DNA of 64,000 nt from Brumimicrobium sp035497735 (GCA_035497735.1 DATJCX010000018.1:21941-85940), one strand, 5' to 3'. Numbered from the stretch's first letter, positions 50,971-60,568 are shown. The notes: a model not told the origin generated them from the letters alone. Numbers and translations are program-made.

Positions 50971-51404
50971 TATTTTTTATCCTCGTCTTTTATTCTAATT
51001 ACTTTTGTTGGATTAACCGCTTCCTTTAATCCCAATGGTTCTAACTTTTGAACCATCTGGCCACGCTGTGTCATCTCTTCTAACTTTGCTTTTGTTTCCA
51101 CATAATCAGAAGTAAGATCTCCAACTTCAATTTCTGTTTTTCTAATATTATTTGCCAAACTGTGCACGTAATATCCTTTAGACACTACTAGCACCAAAAG
51201 AAAAACAACGAAAAAGATGAAATTCAGATTATTGATAACAAAGTCTTTCGTTAAAAAGTCTCCATTCATAATCTGCACAACAGATTGCGCCTGCTTTGAA
51301 CTAGCAAGATCACGACGGGCTTTTTTCTGCTTTTCCTTCGCTTGCTTCGCCTTTTTCTTTTCGCTATCTGATATGTATCTATTTCCCTTCATTCTTCTCT
51401 GCAA
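50970..51404 (-). CDS. ftsL: FtsL-like division protein
   Basis: The 144-residue protein has a basic, coiled cytoplasmic start (KKAKQAKEKQKKARRD), one membrane helix (about 57-77) and an extracytoplasmic coiled-coil segment (RKTEIEVGDLTSDYVETKAK), the layout of FtsL. Sequence identity across phyla is low, so the call rests on topology and its place between rsmH and the ftsI-type gene. FtsL joins the FtsQ/FtsB complex to FtsW/FtsI. It overlaps the end of rsmH by 26 bases and ftsI by one. The long basic N terminus is more than E. coli FtsL has. Confidence 0.85.
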   Translation of the reverse strand: MQRRMKGNRYISDSEKKKAKQAKEKQKKARRDLASSKQAQSVVQIMNGDFLTKDFVINNLNFIFFVVFLLVLVVSKGYYVHSLANNIRKTEIEVGDLTSDYVETKAKLEEMTQRGQMVQKLEPLGLKEAVNPTKVIRIKDEDKK

Positions 51405-52308
51405 TTCTCAATTTAGCACTTCTTGCTCTTGGGTTTTTTTCTAATTCCTCTTCACTTGCCTCGATAGGTTTTCTTACAACCTCATCAAATGGCTTACTCA
51501 CATTTCCAAAAAAGTCTTTGTCAATTTTTCCGTCAAAACTCCCACGCTTCATGTAATTCTTCACTAGCCTATCTTCCAAAGAATGATAAGACATCACCAC
51601 CAATCTTCCCTTCGGTTTTAAAACCTCAGCTGTTTGCTCCAACATTTTCTTGAGAACAGCCATTTCCTCGTTCACTTCGATACGGATGGCTTGAAAAATT
51701 TGAGCGAAAAATTTATTTTCTTTAAACTTCGGTGCAAAAGACGCTAAAGTCTCCATTAACTCACCTGTTGTTCTAATTGGGTTACCCTGCCGTTTTGAAA
51801 CGATAGCTTGCGCAATTCTATGTGCAGCTTTCACTTCTCCGTACTCATTAAACAGTCTAATCAATTCCGTCTCTTCATACTCATTCACCACTTTGTAAGC
51901 TGAAAGATCCTGACGTTGATTCATACGCATGTCCAACTTTTCATCAGCACGAATACTGAAACCTCTTTCAGGTTCATTAAACTGGTGAGAAGAAACACCT
52001 AAATCAGCAAGAATTCCATCCACCTCTTTCACGCCTAACATTCTCAACTGACTTTTAAGGAAAGAGAAATTAGAAGCCACAAACTTAAAGTTCGGTGCTT
52101 CCCATGCATTTTTTCTTGCGTCCTCGTCTTGGTCGAAAACGATTAGCATTCCTTTATCTGAAAGTTTTTTGAAAATCTCACGCGAATGTCCGCCTCCTCC
52201 AAAAGTTAAGTCTACGTAAATACCATCTGGATTAATATCCAAACCCTCAAGACACTCCTGAAGCATTACTGGAAAGTGATATTTGTATAAGTCGTTATTC
52301 TCCGTCAT
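51379..52308 (-). CDS. rsmH: 16S rRNA m4C1402 methyltransferase RsmH
   Basis: A 309-residue SAM methyltransferase with VDLTFGGGGHSREIFKKL near residue 33, GILADLGVSSHQFNEPERGFS near 100 and the C-terminal VMSYHSLEDRLVKNYM. It methylates N4 of C1402 in 16S rRNA and normally lies second in the dcw cluster after mraZ. Both ends overlap: the first 14 bases with mraZ and the last 26 with the ftsL-like gene, which indicates translational coupling. Normal length. Confidence 0.97.
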   Translation of the reverse strand: MTENNDLYKYHFPVMLQECLEGLDINPDGIYVDLTFGGGGHSREIFKKLSDKGMLIVFDQDEDARKNAWEAPNFKFVASNFSFLKSQLRMLGVKEVDGILADLGVSSHQFNEPERGFSIRADEKLDMRMNQRQDLSAYKVVNEYEETELIRLFNEYGEVKAAHRIAQAIVSKRQGNPIRTTGELMETLASFAPKFKENKFFAQIFQAIRIEVNEEMAVLKKMLEQTAEVLKPKGRLVVMSYHSLEDRLVKNYMKRGSFDGKIDKDFFGNVSKPFDEVVRKPIEASEEELEKNPRARSAKLRIAEKNEGK

Positions 52309-52756
52309 TTTCTATATTCCCCATTACTTCATCTGCTAAATCAGCAAAATCAGACATGCTTTCTTCGATCATTTCGAAGTATTTAGATTTATCCCAAACT
52401 TCAATTCTGTCATTGTAAGCAATTAGCATCGCTTCTTTTTTCAGACCGACAAGCTCCATGTGTGAAGTAGGAATCAAAACTCTTCCCGCATTGTCTAGTG
52501 CAATATCTTTTGCTCCGTGGTGGAACAAACGATAGAACCTACGATTTTGCGGTTTAAACAAGTTGATTTTACTCAAAGCCTTGCTCAACTTTTCCCATTC
52601 ATTCATCGGGTAAAGCGTTAAGCACTCTTCGAAACCTTTGTTCAACATAAAACTTTCTTGGGCAGCAGGAGACAATTGCCTTCTCAAATGAGACGGAAAC
52701 AAGAAGCGACCTTTCGCATCTAGTTTAACTTCATATTCTCCTACTAATCCTGACAT
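52295..52756 (-). CDS. mraZ: Transcriptional regulator MraZ
   Basis: The 153-residue protein has two SpoVT/AbrB-like repeats: GEYEVKLDAKGRFLFPSHLR at the start and the second around AGRVLIPTSHM near 90. MraZ binds DNA repeats at the start of the dcw operon and represses it. Here two tandem 10-bp repeats lie at 52790-52809 between the predicted transcription start and this gene, consistent with autoregulation. It is the first gene of the cluster and overlaps rsmH by 14 bases. Confidence 0.96.
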   Translation of the reverse strand: MSGLVGEYEVKLDAKGRFLFPSHLRRQLSPAAQESFMLNKGFEECLTLYPMNEWEKLSKALSKINLFKPQNRRFYRLFHHGAKDIALDNAGRVLIPTSHMELVGLKKEAMLIAYNDRIEVWDKSKYFEMIEESMSDFADLADEVMGNIENDGE

Positions 52757-52789
52757 ATCTTTAATAATGGTGTAAAAATATAGATAATT

Positions 52790-52809
52790 TTACCACTTTT
52801 TACCACTTT
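52790..52809 (-). promoter_or_regulatory. mraZ: Candidate MraZ boxes upstream of mraZ
   Basis: On the minus strand two tandem copies of AAAGTGGTAA, exact over 10 bp each, lie about 34 bases upstream of the start codon and about 20 downstream of the likely transcription start. Both carry the GTGG core expected for MraZ operators (AAAGTG or TGGG repeats at 10-bp period in other phyla). Confidence 0.7.
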
Positions 52810-52835
52810 ATATTAAGTGTTGAAAACTTATAACG

Positions 52836-52867
52836 CAAATATAGCAATAAGGTTACAGTTAATCAAA
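52836..52867 (-). promoter_or_regulatory. Promoter of the dcw operon
   Basis: TTTG (plus CAAA 52864-52867), 20 bases, TATATTTG (plus 52836-52843): a near-perfect Bacteroidota promoter reading towards mraZ. Confidence 0.75.
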
Positions 52868-53123
52868 GCTAAATCGCTTAAATAGCGTGAGTACGGCGTG
52901 CTTCACAGTTAGTGGTAAATTGTGGGAGAATTTTGCGATTGTTGATAAATATTCGATTTCAGGGAAACATAAAAAGAGTCAAAACCTCATGTAAGCCTTA
53001 GAATCAGTAATGGATGATTTTAACGAATAAAAAATAAAGGAAGGAGAATAGGGATAACGCGACAGTAAAAACTAGGATTTTCTTACTTGAAAAAAGTTTT
53101 GAAATTATTATTTTGAGAGATAA
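52868..53123. other. Intergenic region, only a second GTGG pair seen
   Basis: On the plus strand GTGGT at 52912 and GTGGG at 52922 again lie 10 bp apart, in the reverse orientation to the MraZ boxes. The rest of the region up to the next gene shows nothing I can name. Confidence 0.4.
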
Positions 53124-53825
53124 TTATTTTTTAAATATTCGATTTTCTCTTTCAAAATGTTTCCAATTTTTATCTCTATAACTTTTCTGGAGGGAATTTG
53201 CAGAAGCACTTATTCTGCTTAGAATTTCTTGAAAAGATAGTTCGTCATTTTGAATTAAACTAAAACATAGATCACGACCTAAAGTATTCATTAGATAACC
53301 GTCATTCGATAGCTTTTCGGTAAACAAGCAATCAAAAACATACTGTCCTGTTTCCGCCGTAATTTCTAAGGAAAAACCATCATGAATATTCTTTTGAAAA
53401 GTCAATAGTCGCACTGCGTACCCTTTTGTAAATTGAAATAAATAGTTGATTTTACCAAGAAAATGGTAACCCGAATTATGAGCTTGCGGCAGATGACCAA
53501 CTTCATGAGAAAGAAGTTTTAGCCACATAAAAATACTTTCTGTATCGTTTCTTCCATAGGAGACATTCCTACCATTCCTTTGTTGATATCTGTCTTCAGA
53601 AAACCAATTGCGCGTAAAGTAGATTGTATGCCCAATGGTCATTGCTCCACCTCCTTTATATGAACTGTACCAAGGTGCTCGAAGCCAATTAGCGTTCGCT
53701 GGTCGCAACTTCACCTTCTCAAGTAGCAAACAATCAACACCTGAAAGAACATGCAACAATTCAATTGCATTTTTGGTCAAGGTCAAGTCTTTTGTTACTA
53801 CAGCTGTCGGAAAAGTAAAGGTCAT
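53124..53825 (-). CDS. Putative zincin-like metallopeptidase, HEVGH
   Basis: The 233-residue protein has HEVGH (His107, Glu108, His111) within WLKLLSHEVGHLPQAHN, the short zincin form of the HExxH zinc site. A later Glu in SLEITAETGQYVFD (about residue 155) could be the third ligand. There is no signal peptide or membrane helix, so it may stay in the cytoplasm. It resembles no peptidase family I can name. It is alone between the dcw cluster and a large outer-membrane gene, and activity is inferred only from the motif. Confidence 0.65.
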   Translation of the reverse strand: MTFTFPTAVVTKDLTLTKNAIELLHVLSGVDCLLLEKVKLRPANANWLRAPWYSSYKGGGAMTIGHTIYFTRNWFSEDRYQQRNGRNVSYGRNDTESIFMWLKLLSHEVGHLPQAHNSGYHFLGKINYLFQFTKGYAVRLLTFQKNIHDGFSLEITAETGQYVFDCLFTEKLSNDGYLMNTLGRDLCFSLIQNDELSFQEILSRISASANSLQKSYRDKNWKHFERENRIFKK

Positions 53826-53954
53826 TTATTTAATTTGCCCGAAAGATAGAGAAAATCAATTAATCACCCGCAAGGAAGAATTGGTTAGTTTCCTATTCAA
53901 AGCATGTATTTACAATCAAAACTAAAGCTTAGAAGTGGCTATTTCCCATTCTCA

Positions 53955-56900
53955 CTAGAAGAATGCTCTTACTTCTACACCTCCTGCATGAATGGCTTTA
54001 TTGTCCTCTGATTTTCGTCCATTGTACTGAATATTCACTTGCAGATTCTTAGAAATAGTCCACTGGTAATTTAACTGCCAAGTAAAGTTTTTCCCTGGCT
54101 TTAATGATTCTAACATCTCATAAGCTAAAGAATTATTCTGCGAACCATTATAAGTAATATTCACAAATTTCACTTCTCCAGTTAAGCTTCCTTTTTCCAA
54201 TTGATTCCACTTAACTGCAATTCCAACATCTCCGATATAAGCACTTTCACCACCAAAGTCGGGAATGTTCTTCTTGTCTTCATATCGACCATTTAATGAA
54301 ATTCTAAAAGTAGTATTGGGCTGATAAATCAACTCTGGTTCAATTTTATGATAGTTAATTTCATAATCTCTTCCCGAGGTATAATCAGCGCCGGATTTCT
54401 TCTGTCCCAATTCACCACTTGTCTTAATGGTAAACGTTTTAAGGACGTTCCAGCGTAAAGAAACTTGATAAAGTTCTACACGGCGAGAGTCAAAACCATT
54501 CGCTAATAAAGTTTTTGAAGTAGTTTCAGAGTAAGTGAAATCTCCTCCAAAAATAGGACTCGTTCTATTAAAAAACACTGTATTTCTTATTGTCGAACTA
54601 TAACTTATTAAACTTGTATCGGCAATATCCCTCGCTAGCGGATTATAGGTTTCGCCAGACTGATTAGCCATCTTCTTTTTCACTCTGAATCGGGTTTGAT
54701 TGGAAATTCTAGACAGAAACTTCAGCATTCCTTTCTTATTATACCACATTCTTTCAGGACGCCAAAAAAGGGTTTGGTTGAATTCATTGGAATACACTCT
54801 TGTATAATCATCGGTAGGAGTAAAAACGCGAATGTAATTTGCTTGATCGGCATATTGTGCAATTTCAAATTCATTCAAATCCTTAACGCCATCATTATTA
54901 TAATCTATCCAAGTATAAACTCCTTGACCAGGATTTACTTCGATGTATAAGAATTCCTTTTTCAATTCCAAACCGGATCCGATTTCATAAAAGGTGTTGG
55001 CTGTCAAGGCATTTTTCCATAGATTTAAACGATAGTCAACCCTTCCTAAGAAAGTGTTTTCAGGTGCATCTTGAATCAAATTCTCATTCTCTATTTTCAA
55101 GGTTCGGTAACTCACCATGGTAGTCAAATCAGAATGACTGCTTGAAATCCAATTATAGTCTGCTCCTACACTTCTCGCTTTAGCAGCGTTCACTAAAGAC
55201 GTAGAGTCACTTCTCCAATCATAGCGTTCTCTATAGAATACTTGGAATTTGTTTTCCAATTTATCGGAATTGGCAATAAAAACCTTCCAATCATACCATT
55301 GATAAGATGATGTTCTCAACAAGCTATCTCCTTGGTTAAAAGTGTTCAATTCATGGTCATCTTCAAAGCCGATACGAATCGGTCCTATGTCTTGACTAAT
55401 GGAAGCGATATGTCTTAAAAATGTATTCTGATTGCCTTCCGCTTGACTATTTAGATAACTACCATCAATTCTTGCTTTAAAGCCTTTTTGCGACCAATTC
55501 CCGAGCAATTGCGCTCTATTTCCTTGATAATCATTCCCAAAAGTGAAGTTTTGACCTTTAATTTCAACATTTCCGTATTCAGCATGTTCCACTTTCCCTG
55601 ATAAATTCGCTAAAAGTTGATGACCAAAGTAACGCTTCCCTCTTACGTTCCAATCCCTATCAAACTCTACACCTCGGAAGCGCTCAATTTCTTTAAAATG
55701 TTGTGAATTAAACTCTATATCTAGTTTTGTGCCTATCGTCCATTTAGAAGAGTCCTTGTCTTTTCCTAACTTAAATAATGCTTCAACTATTGTTCTATTA
55801 GCAATTCCTCTATTGTCTCCATTATCTATTTTTGAAAAAGTATTGATATCGTTATTGGATGTGCTAAGTTCGGTTTGGATCGTCCATTTTTTATTCACTC
55901 TATACTTCAATCCGGCACTAATCATCGCATTTTTCTTAGGCGCTACTATTAAACGTGTTGGCTCATATTCTCCTTGCGGCATTCCTCCAACTGGTTGCAC
56001 CCATCTGTACACACGACCAACAGCTGTAAATTTATCAAAAACATAATTTCCATTTCCGAAACCTACTTTTGTGAAAATTGCACGATAGAATGCTGAGTCT
56101 TGATGAACGGAATGCACTAAAACAGAATCAATTCCCAAGGAATCAATCAACTTATATGTTACCTGATTATCCACATAGCCGATACTATCGATAGAGTTTG
56201 TTCTTGCCAAATGCAAACTATCACCAATTTCACTCAATAGGAATTTATCATCATCACTTAATTTTTGCTGAAGCGACTGATTTTTCGCGTCTTGTTCGCT
56301 GTAAACATTCAACCAAAAATCAACTTTTTCACTTTCGTAATTCGCACTTGCTTGAAACAAGGAACGGGTATAATTCTGATCTGTATATTGAAATTCGACA
56401 ACGATACGAACGTCTTTAGTAATCGGATTTCTAGGCGTAAATGTAATCTCCGCTGTATTGTAATCGATAACATAATCAAGGTCTTGACCACGTTCCAACA
56501 TTTTACCGTCCAAATAAACATTTTCAGTTCCAGAAAGCACCATAATAAACGGTTCGTTTTCATTTCCGGTCAAGCGATACGGTCCTTGACTTCCTTCTTT
56601 ACCTTGAATTGTATTACGAGCAAACTTACCTTTAGACAAGGCACCAGCACCCTGTAGAGTCCACTTAGACTTCTCTGTTCCGAAAGTATATTCTGCAAAT
56701 AAACCTTGGGCTCGCTTATTATAATTCATAAAATAACCTGTGGGTCTTTTAAGCCAAAAGTCACCTGCAATCACTTTATATTCTTTCCCGAAAAGTTGAA
56801 TAAAAACCTGATCAAACTCTTGTAATTGATTGGTATTTCCGTCGGGTTGAATCGGTAGATTATCGTCTGTTACCGTAGCTAGAATGTTAACATTGTTAGA

Positions 56901-57389
56901 AATCTCACCAGAAAGCTGAAGGTTAAGTGTGGAGTTTATTGATAAGTCTTGATTATTACCAAAACTAATTCCTCGCGAGACACTTCCCGATTTTTTAATT
57001 CCGTCCCCCGAAAAGAAATCTTCTCGCACTTCTTTATCGTGATAAAAGAAGTCCTCAACATTTCCTGTTTGCTTATAAATAATAGCTGTATCAATGGTTT
57101 GTACAGGCTTTTCAAAATCAATAGAAAAAACACGATAGCGCAACTGTAAACTATCACTGCAGGCTGTTTTTAAAACAAATTGTCGTTTATTGCTATTTAA
57201 GTAGTAGTCATCAGAAGACAGCAATCGCTCACCACAAAACACATTAAAGCTACTTTTATAGATTGTCAAGGAATCAATAACAATCGTATCACTTGTGGCT
57301 GCCACTTTAGTCCATCGCAAGTTTGACTGACCAAATAAAGGTAGTAAAGCGGTAAAAAACAATATGATGAAGAGTGTAATTAACCTCAA
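53955..57389 (-). CDS. Large outer-membrane beta-barrel protein, unknown role
   Basis: The 1144-residue protein has a signal peptide (MRLITLFIILFFTALLPLFG). The N-terminal portion includes GSVSRGISFGNNQDLSINST and LNLQLSGEISNNVNILATVT, and the rest consists of many alternating strands of barrel character (for example FTIKTSGELGQKKSGADYTSG), ending in an aromatic FF. This fits an outer-membrane barrel with an unusual start; it is common in Flavobacteriales as far as I recall, but without a set function. It lacks a TonB box or plug, and the C terminus has no T9SS domain. It is a single gene upstream of the zincin gene on the same strand. Confidence 0.78.
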   Translation of the reverse strand: MRLITLFIILFFTALLPLFGQSNLRWTKVAATSDTIVIDSLTIYKSSFNVFCGERLLSSDDYYLNSNKRQFVLKTACSDSLQLRYRVFSIDFEKPVQTIDTAIIYKQTGNVEDFFYHDKEVREDFFSGDGIKKSGSVSRGISFGNNQDLSINSTLNLQLSGEISNNVNILATVTDDNLPIQPDGNTNQLQEFDQVFIQLFGKEYKVIAGDFWLKRPTGYFMNYNKRAQGLFAEYTFGTEKSKWTLQGAGALSKGKFARNTIQGKEGSQGPYRLTGNENEPFIMVLSGTENVYLDGKMLERGQDLDYVIDYNTAEITFTPRNPITKDVRIVVEFQYTDQNYTRSLFQASANYESEKVDFWLNVYSEQDAKNQSLQQKLSDDDKFLLSEIGDSLHLARTNSIDSIGYVDNQVTYKLIDSLGIDSVLVHSVHQDSAFYRAIFTKVGFGNGNYVFDKFTAVGRVYRWVQPVGGMPQGEYEPTRLIVAPKKNAMISAGLKYRVNKKWTIQTELSTSNNDINTFSKIDNGDNRGIANRTIVEALFKLGKDKDSSKWTIGTKLDIEFNSQHFKEIERFRGVEFDRDWNVRGKRYFGHQLLANLSGKVEHAEYGNVEIKGQNFTFGNDYQGNRAQLLGNWSQKGFKARIDGSYLNSQAEGNQNTFLRHIASISQDIGPIRIGFEDDHELNTFNQGDSLLRTSSYQWYDWKVFIANSDKLENKFQVFYRERYDWRSDSTSLVNAAKARSVGADYNWISSSHSDLTTMVSYRTLKIENENLIQDAPENTFLGRVDYRLNLWKNALTANTFYEIGSGLELKKEFLYIEVNPGQGVYTWIDYNNDGVKDLNEFEIAQYADQANYIRVFTPTDDYTRVYSNEFNQTLFWRPERMWYNKKGMLKFLSRISNQTRFRVKKKMANQSGETYNPLARDIADTSLISYSSTIRNTVFFNRTSPIFGGDFTYSETTSKTLLANGFDSRRVELYQVSLRWNVLKTFTIKTSGELGQKKSGADYTSGRDYEINYHKIEPELIYQPNTTFRISLNGRYEDKKNIPDFGGESAYIGDVGIAVKWNQLEKGSLTGEVKFVNITYNGSQNNSLAYEMLESLKPGKNFTWQLNYQWTISKNLQVNIQYNGRKSEDNKAIHAGGVEVRAFF

Positions 57390-57466
57390 AATAGTTCACG
57401 TTGTTAAATCATAACGAAGTTAAGATTTATTTGGTGTATAAACAACGAAGAATTAGTATTTAGCAA

Positions 57467-58573
57467 CTATAAACCCAAGGCTTCTTCCACCTGTTTACAG
57501 ACCAATTGATGGTCGTATTTATAGGCAGCTTCTTTGACTATTTCTTCCTTAAATGAAGAATCATGAATCGCTTTTTCAATTTTTTCAGCCATGTCTTCTG
57601 CGCTATCAGATTCGTATAAATAGCCCAATTTCCCATGTTCAAGAATTTCGACAGTACCGCCTTTATTACTTCCTACAATTTTACATCCAGAAGCCATAGC
57701 CTCTATCGTCACCATTCCGAAAGTTTCTGACTTGGTTCCCATTACAAAGATATCCATTGCAGCGTAGAAAGTTTCTACGTCACTTCTAAAGGGTCGGAAA
57801 TGTACCCTTCCTTGCATACTAGAGGCGCGAATAAAATCATCTAGAACAGTGGTATAATCTTCAAATTCACCATGGGTTGGTTCTCCTAGAAAAACGATAT
57901 TATAATTTTCTTCTTTCTCTTGAATTTGATTAAAAGCATCAAGCAGCAGCAACTGACCTTTTTGCGGGTCCAATCTTCCTGCCAGGCCAATATAGTTTTT
58001 ATCAGGATCCAACTCTAAAATCTCTCTAGCTTTAAGTTTATCAAAAGAATTATAAAATCTATCTAACTCAAGACCCGATGGTATCACTTTAGTTCTTTCA
58101 ATTGGGAAGCTTGTCAATTCTTTCACTTGCTTTTGCAGCCAAGGCAAAGGACATGACCATAGGTCAAAAGGTTTATAACGTATTGTGTGTACAAAATCAC
58201 GCTTTGGAATCCCTATTTGCATTTCCATGAAATAAGCCAAGAAAAACTTGTTCTTACTTAGTCTTTTTGCCAGTCCTGTAACACTCATTTCTTTAGGATC
58301 ACGAACAATTAAATGAGTGATTTTTAAATTATCAATCAGTTTTGCCAGGCGATAAGCACCTTTAAAGTCAAATACTTTTTTAGGTGCAGTAATAAGTTCT
58401 ACAGGGATATTTAGCTTTTTTGCTTCATATTGAAATTGACTATCTTTTTGTGCAAACACCATTACCTTGTGTCCACGCTGCATCATCCAGAATGCATTTT
58501 TAAGTTGGTTCATCTCTAACCCACCCCAACTTTTAGAAGTACAGATATAAGCGATATGTGAAACTACAGGCAT
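57467..58573 (-). CDS. Glycosyltransferase family 4 (GT-B)
   Basis: The 368-residue protein has the two-domain GT4 form. The N-terminal acceptor half starts HIAYICTSKSWGGLEMNQLK; the C-terminal half has GLAGRLDPQKGQLLLLDAF near 190 and the E-x7-E motif in SETFGMVTIEAMASG near 285. It transfers a sugar from a nucleotide sugar to an acceptor, here most likely lipopolysaccharide or a surface glycan, but no cluster of such genes is near. A single gene with normal length. Confidence 0.92.
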   Translation of the reverse strand: MPVVSHIAYICTSKSWGGLEMNQLKNAFWMMQRGHKVMVFAQKDSQFQYEAKKLNIPVELITAPKKVFDFKGAYRLAKLIDNLKITHLIVRDPKEMSVTGLAKRLSKNKFFLAYFMEMQIGIPKRDFVHTIRYKPFDLWSCPLPWLQKQVKELTSFPIERTKVIPSGLELDRFYNSFDKLKAREILELDPDKNYIGLAGRLDPQKGQLLLLDAFNQIQEKEENYNIVFLGEPTHGEFEDYTTVLDDFIRASSMQGRVHFRPFRSDVETFYAAMDIFVMGTKSETFGMVTIEAMASGCKIVGSNKGGTVEILEHGKLGYLYESDSAEDMAEKIEKAIHDSSFKEEIVKEAAYKYDHQLVCKQVEEALGL

Positions 58574-58695
58574 AATTGCTAAACTTTAGAGAACAAACTT
58601 ACCTAAAAAACAGCAAAACAGAAGTCATTCTATAAAAAGAAAAAGATTTTTCAGGAAGAGAAAGCCCTTATCTTCTAGTTTTTAGGAATAAAAAA

Positions 58696-58727
58696 AATCG
58701 TGAATCGGCCAAAGCCAATTCACGATT
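58696..58727 (-). terminator. Rho-independent terminator after lpdA
   Basis: AATCGTGAAT-C-GGC (58696-58709) pairs with GCC-A-ATTCACGATT (58714-58727) with one mismatch. Eight T follow on the minus strand. 22 bases after the lpdA stop. Confidence 0.9.
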
Positions 58728-58749
58728 AATAAGATAGCAAAAAAATGCT

Positions 58750-60153
58750 TTAAATATGTATAGCTCTATCTCCAGTTGCATTCATAGCAGCTTCTCTAAT
58801 AGCTTCTGAATATGTTGGGTGAGGGTGACAAATATACACTAAATCTTCAGCCGAAGCCTTGTATTCCATAGCAACAACACCTTCCATAATCAAGTCGGCT
58901 GCACGTGCTCCAATAATATGGAATCCTAAGATTTCATCCGTATCGGCATTTGTAATAATTTTCACCAAACCTTCGATATCAGTAGAAGCTCTAGCTCTAC
59001 CTAATGCTTTCATTGGGAAAGATCCAACTTTATAATTAATCCCAGCATCTTTGATTTCTTTTTCAGTTTTTCCAACTGAAGCAACTTCTGGCCATGTATA
59101 AACAACACCAGGAATTAAATCATAATTGATATGTGGAACTTGTCCAGCCATTAATTCAGCAACGAATGTTCCCTCCTCTTCAGCTTTATGCGCCAACATA
59201 GCACCACGGATTACGTCACCAATTGCATAAATGTTATCTACAGAAGTCTGTAATTTATCATTCACATCAATTTGCCCACGGTTATTCACACTGATACCCA
59301 CATTTTCTAATCCTAGACCTTCAGTAAATGGCTTTCTTCCTACCGCAACTAAACAGTAGTCAGCTTCCAAAACAACTTCTTTGTCTTTCTTGTCCAAAGC
59401 ATACACCTTAACACCTTTTCCAGTGTTTTCAACTTTCTGAACCTTGTGTTGCATGTTAAACTTCATTCCTAACTTCTTCAATACTCTAGTCAATTCCTTT
59501 CCTAAAGTTTCATCCATTGTAGGAATAATTGAAGGTGCGAATTCTACTACTTGTACTTCAGTTCCCAAACGTTGGTAAACCGAACCCAGTTCTAAACCAA
59601 TAACCCCACCTCCAATAACAATCATCTTTTTTGGAAGTTCTTTTAGGCTTAAAGCTTCTGTAGAAGTGATAATACGCTTTTTATCAGGCTCCATTCCAGG
59701 GAAATAATTTGGCTTTGAACCTGTAGCGATAACTACTTTATCCGTTTTAACCTCTGTTATTTCTCCATTTGAATTAGTAACCCTAATGGTGTTTTTATCA
59801 ACAAAAGAACCTGTTCCTTGAAGAACATCCACTTTGTTCTTATCCATTAAGAAATCAATTCCTTTACATGTTTGCTCAACAACACTGTTCTTGCGCTCAA
59901 TCATTTTTTGGAAATCAACTTTCAAGTCTTTTACCTGAATACCGTGTAATTCAAAGTTTTTAGCTGCATTATGATAGTGCTCACTCGAGTCTAACAATGC
60001 TTTAGAAGGGATACATCCTACATTAAGACATGTTCCACCTAAAGTGTTGTATTTTTCAATAATAGCAGTTTTCAAACCTAACTGTGCACAGCGAATCGCA
60101 GCCACATATCCACCTGGTCCTGAACCAATAATGGTTACATCATACTTACTCAT
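58750..60153 (-). CDS. lpdA: Dihydrolipoyl dehydrogenase
   Basis: The 467-residue flavoprotein has the FAD site VTIIGSGPGGYVAAI near the start and the redox pair Cys42/Cys47 in GGTCLNVGCIPSKALL. The NAD site is MIVIGGGVIGLELGSVYQRLG at about 175 (here shown in part as VIGGGVIGLELGS), and the active-site His-Glu pair is in HPHPTYSEAIREAA. It reoxidises the lipoamide of pyruvate and 2-oxoglutarate dehydrogenases. No E1 or E2 gene is beside it, which is common. It follows the DUF3467 gene by 34 bases and ends at a strong terminator. Confidence 0.97.
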   Translation of the reverse strand: MSKYDVTIIGSGPGGYVAAIRCAQLGLKTAIIEKYNTLGGTCLNVGCIPSKALLDSSEHYHNAAKNFELHGIQVKDLKVDFQKMIERKNSVVEQTCKGIDFLMDKNKVDVLQGTGSFVDKNTIRVTNSNGEITEVKTDKVVIATGSKPNYFPGMEPDKKRIITSTEALSLKELPKKMIVIGGGVIGLELGSVYQRLGTEVQVVEFAPSIIPTMDETLGKELTRVLKKLGMKFNMQHKVQKVENTGKGVKVYALDKKDKEVVLEADYCLVAVGRKPFTEGLGLENVGISVNNRGQIDVNDKLQTSVDNIYAIGDVIRGAMLAHKAEEEGTFVAELMAGQVPHINYDLIPGVVYTWPEVASVGKTEKEIKDAGINYKVGSFPMKALGRARASTDIEGLVKIITNADTDEILGFHIIGARAADLIMEGVVAMEYKASAEDLVYICHPHPTYSEAIREAAMNATGDRAIHI

Positions 60154-60187
60154 GATACTTATTTTTAATATTATAACGAATTATATT

Positions 60188-60499
60188 TTATGCTTCTGTT
60201 GGAGGAGTTCCAAAATTGATTGGTGGCAACTCTTGCTTGCTATCATTTATACGTCCCATATTCTCTTCGTATTTACGAATATTATCTTGTAAAGCAACAA
60301 GCAGTCTTTTTGCATTTTCGGGAGTCATGATAACTCTAGACCTAACTTTAGCTTTAGGTACTCCTGGCATCATTTGCACAAAATCACAAACAAATTCAGT
60401 TTGTGAATGTGTAATTACCGCCAAGTTTGAATATACGCCATTAGCAATATCTTCTGGCAATTCAATATTTATTTTATTTTCTTTGTTTTTATTTTCCAT
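60188..60499 (-). CDS. DUF3467 protein
   Basis: The 103-residue protein matches DUF3467: INIELPEDIANGVYSNLAVI, then HSQTEFVCDFVQMMPGVPKAKVRSRVIMTPENAKRLL (shortened: QTEFVCDFVQMMPG, RVIMTPENAKRLL). The gene regularly follows rpoC in Bacteroidota, but the function is unknown. Here it is 69 bases after rpoC, beyond a strong hairpin terminator, so its expression may be uncoupled. No membrane helix or signal peptide. Confidence 0.92.
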   Translation of the reverse strand: MENKNKENKINIELPEDIANGVYSNLAVITHSQTEFVCDFVQMMPGVPKAKVRSRVIMTPENAKRLLVALQDNIRKYEENMGRINDSKQELPPINFGTPPTEA

Positions 60500-60522
60500 A
60501 GGAATAAATTTAATAAAAAAAA

Positions 60523-60546
60523 GGCTATCAACCTAAATTGATAGCC
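60523..60546 (-). terminator. Rho-independent terminator after rpoC
   Basis: GGCTATCAA (60523-60531) and TTGATAGCC (60538-60546) pair perfectly over 9 bp, with a 6-base loop and eight T on the minus strand. Located between the rpoC stop (60569) and the DUF3467 start. Confidence 0.92.
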
Positions 60547-60568
60547 TATTAATTAATGATATTTAATA

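Noticed and set aside
37365..52756. dcw cluster without murF and ddl as a sign of rearrangement
   Set aside because: This gene content is usual in Bacteroidota, so it is not evidence of loss here.
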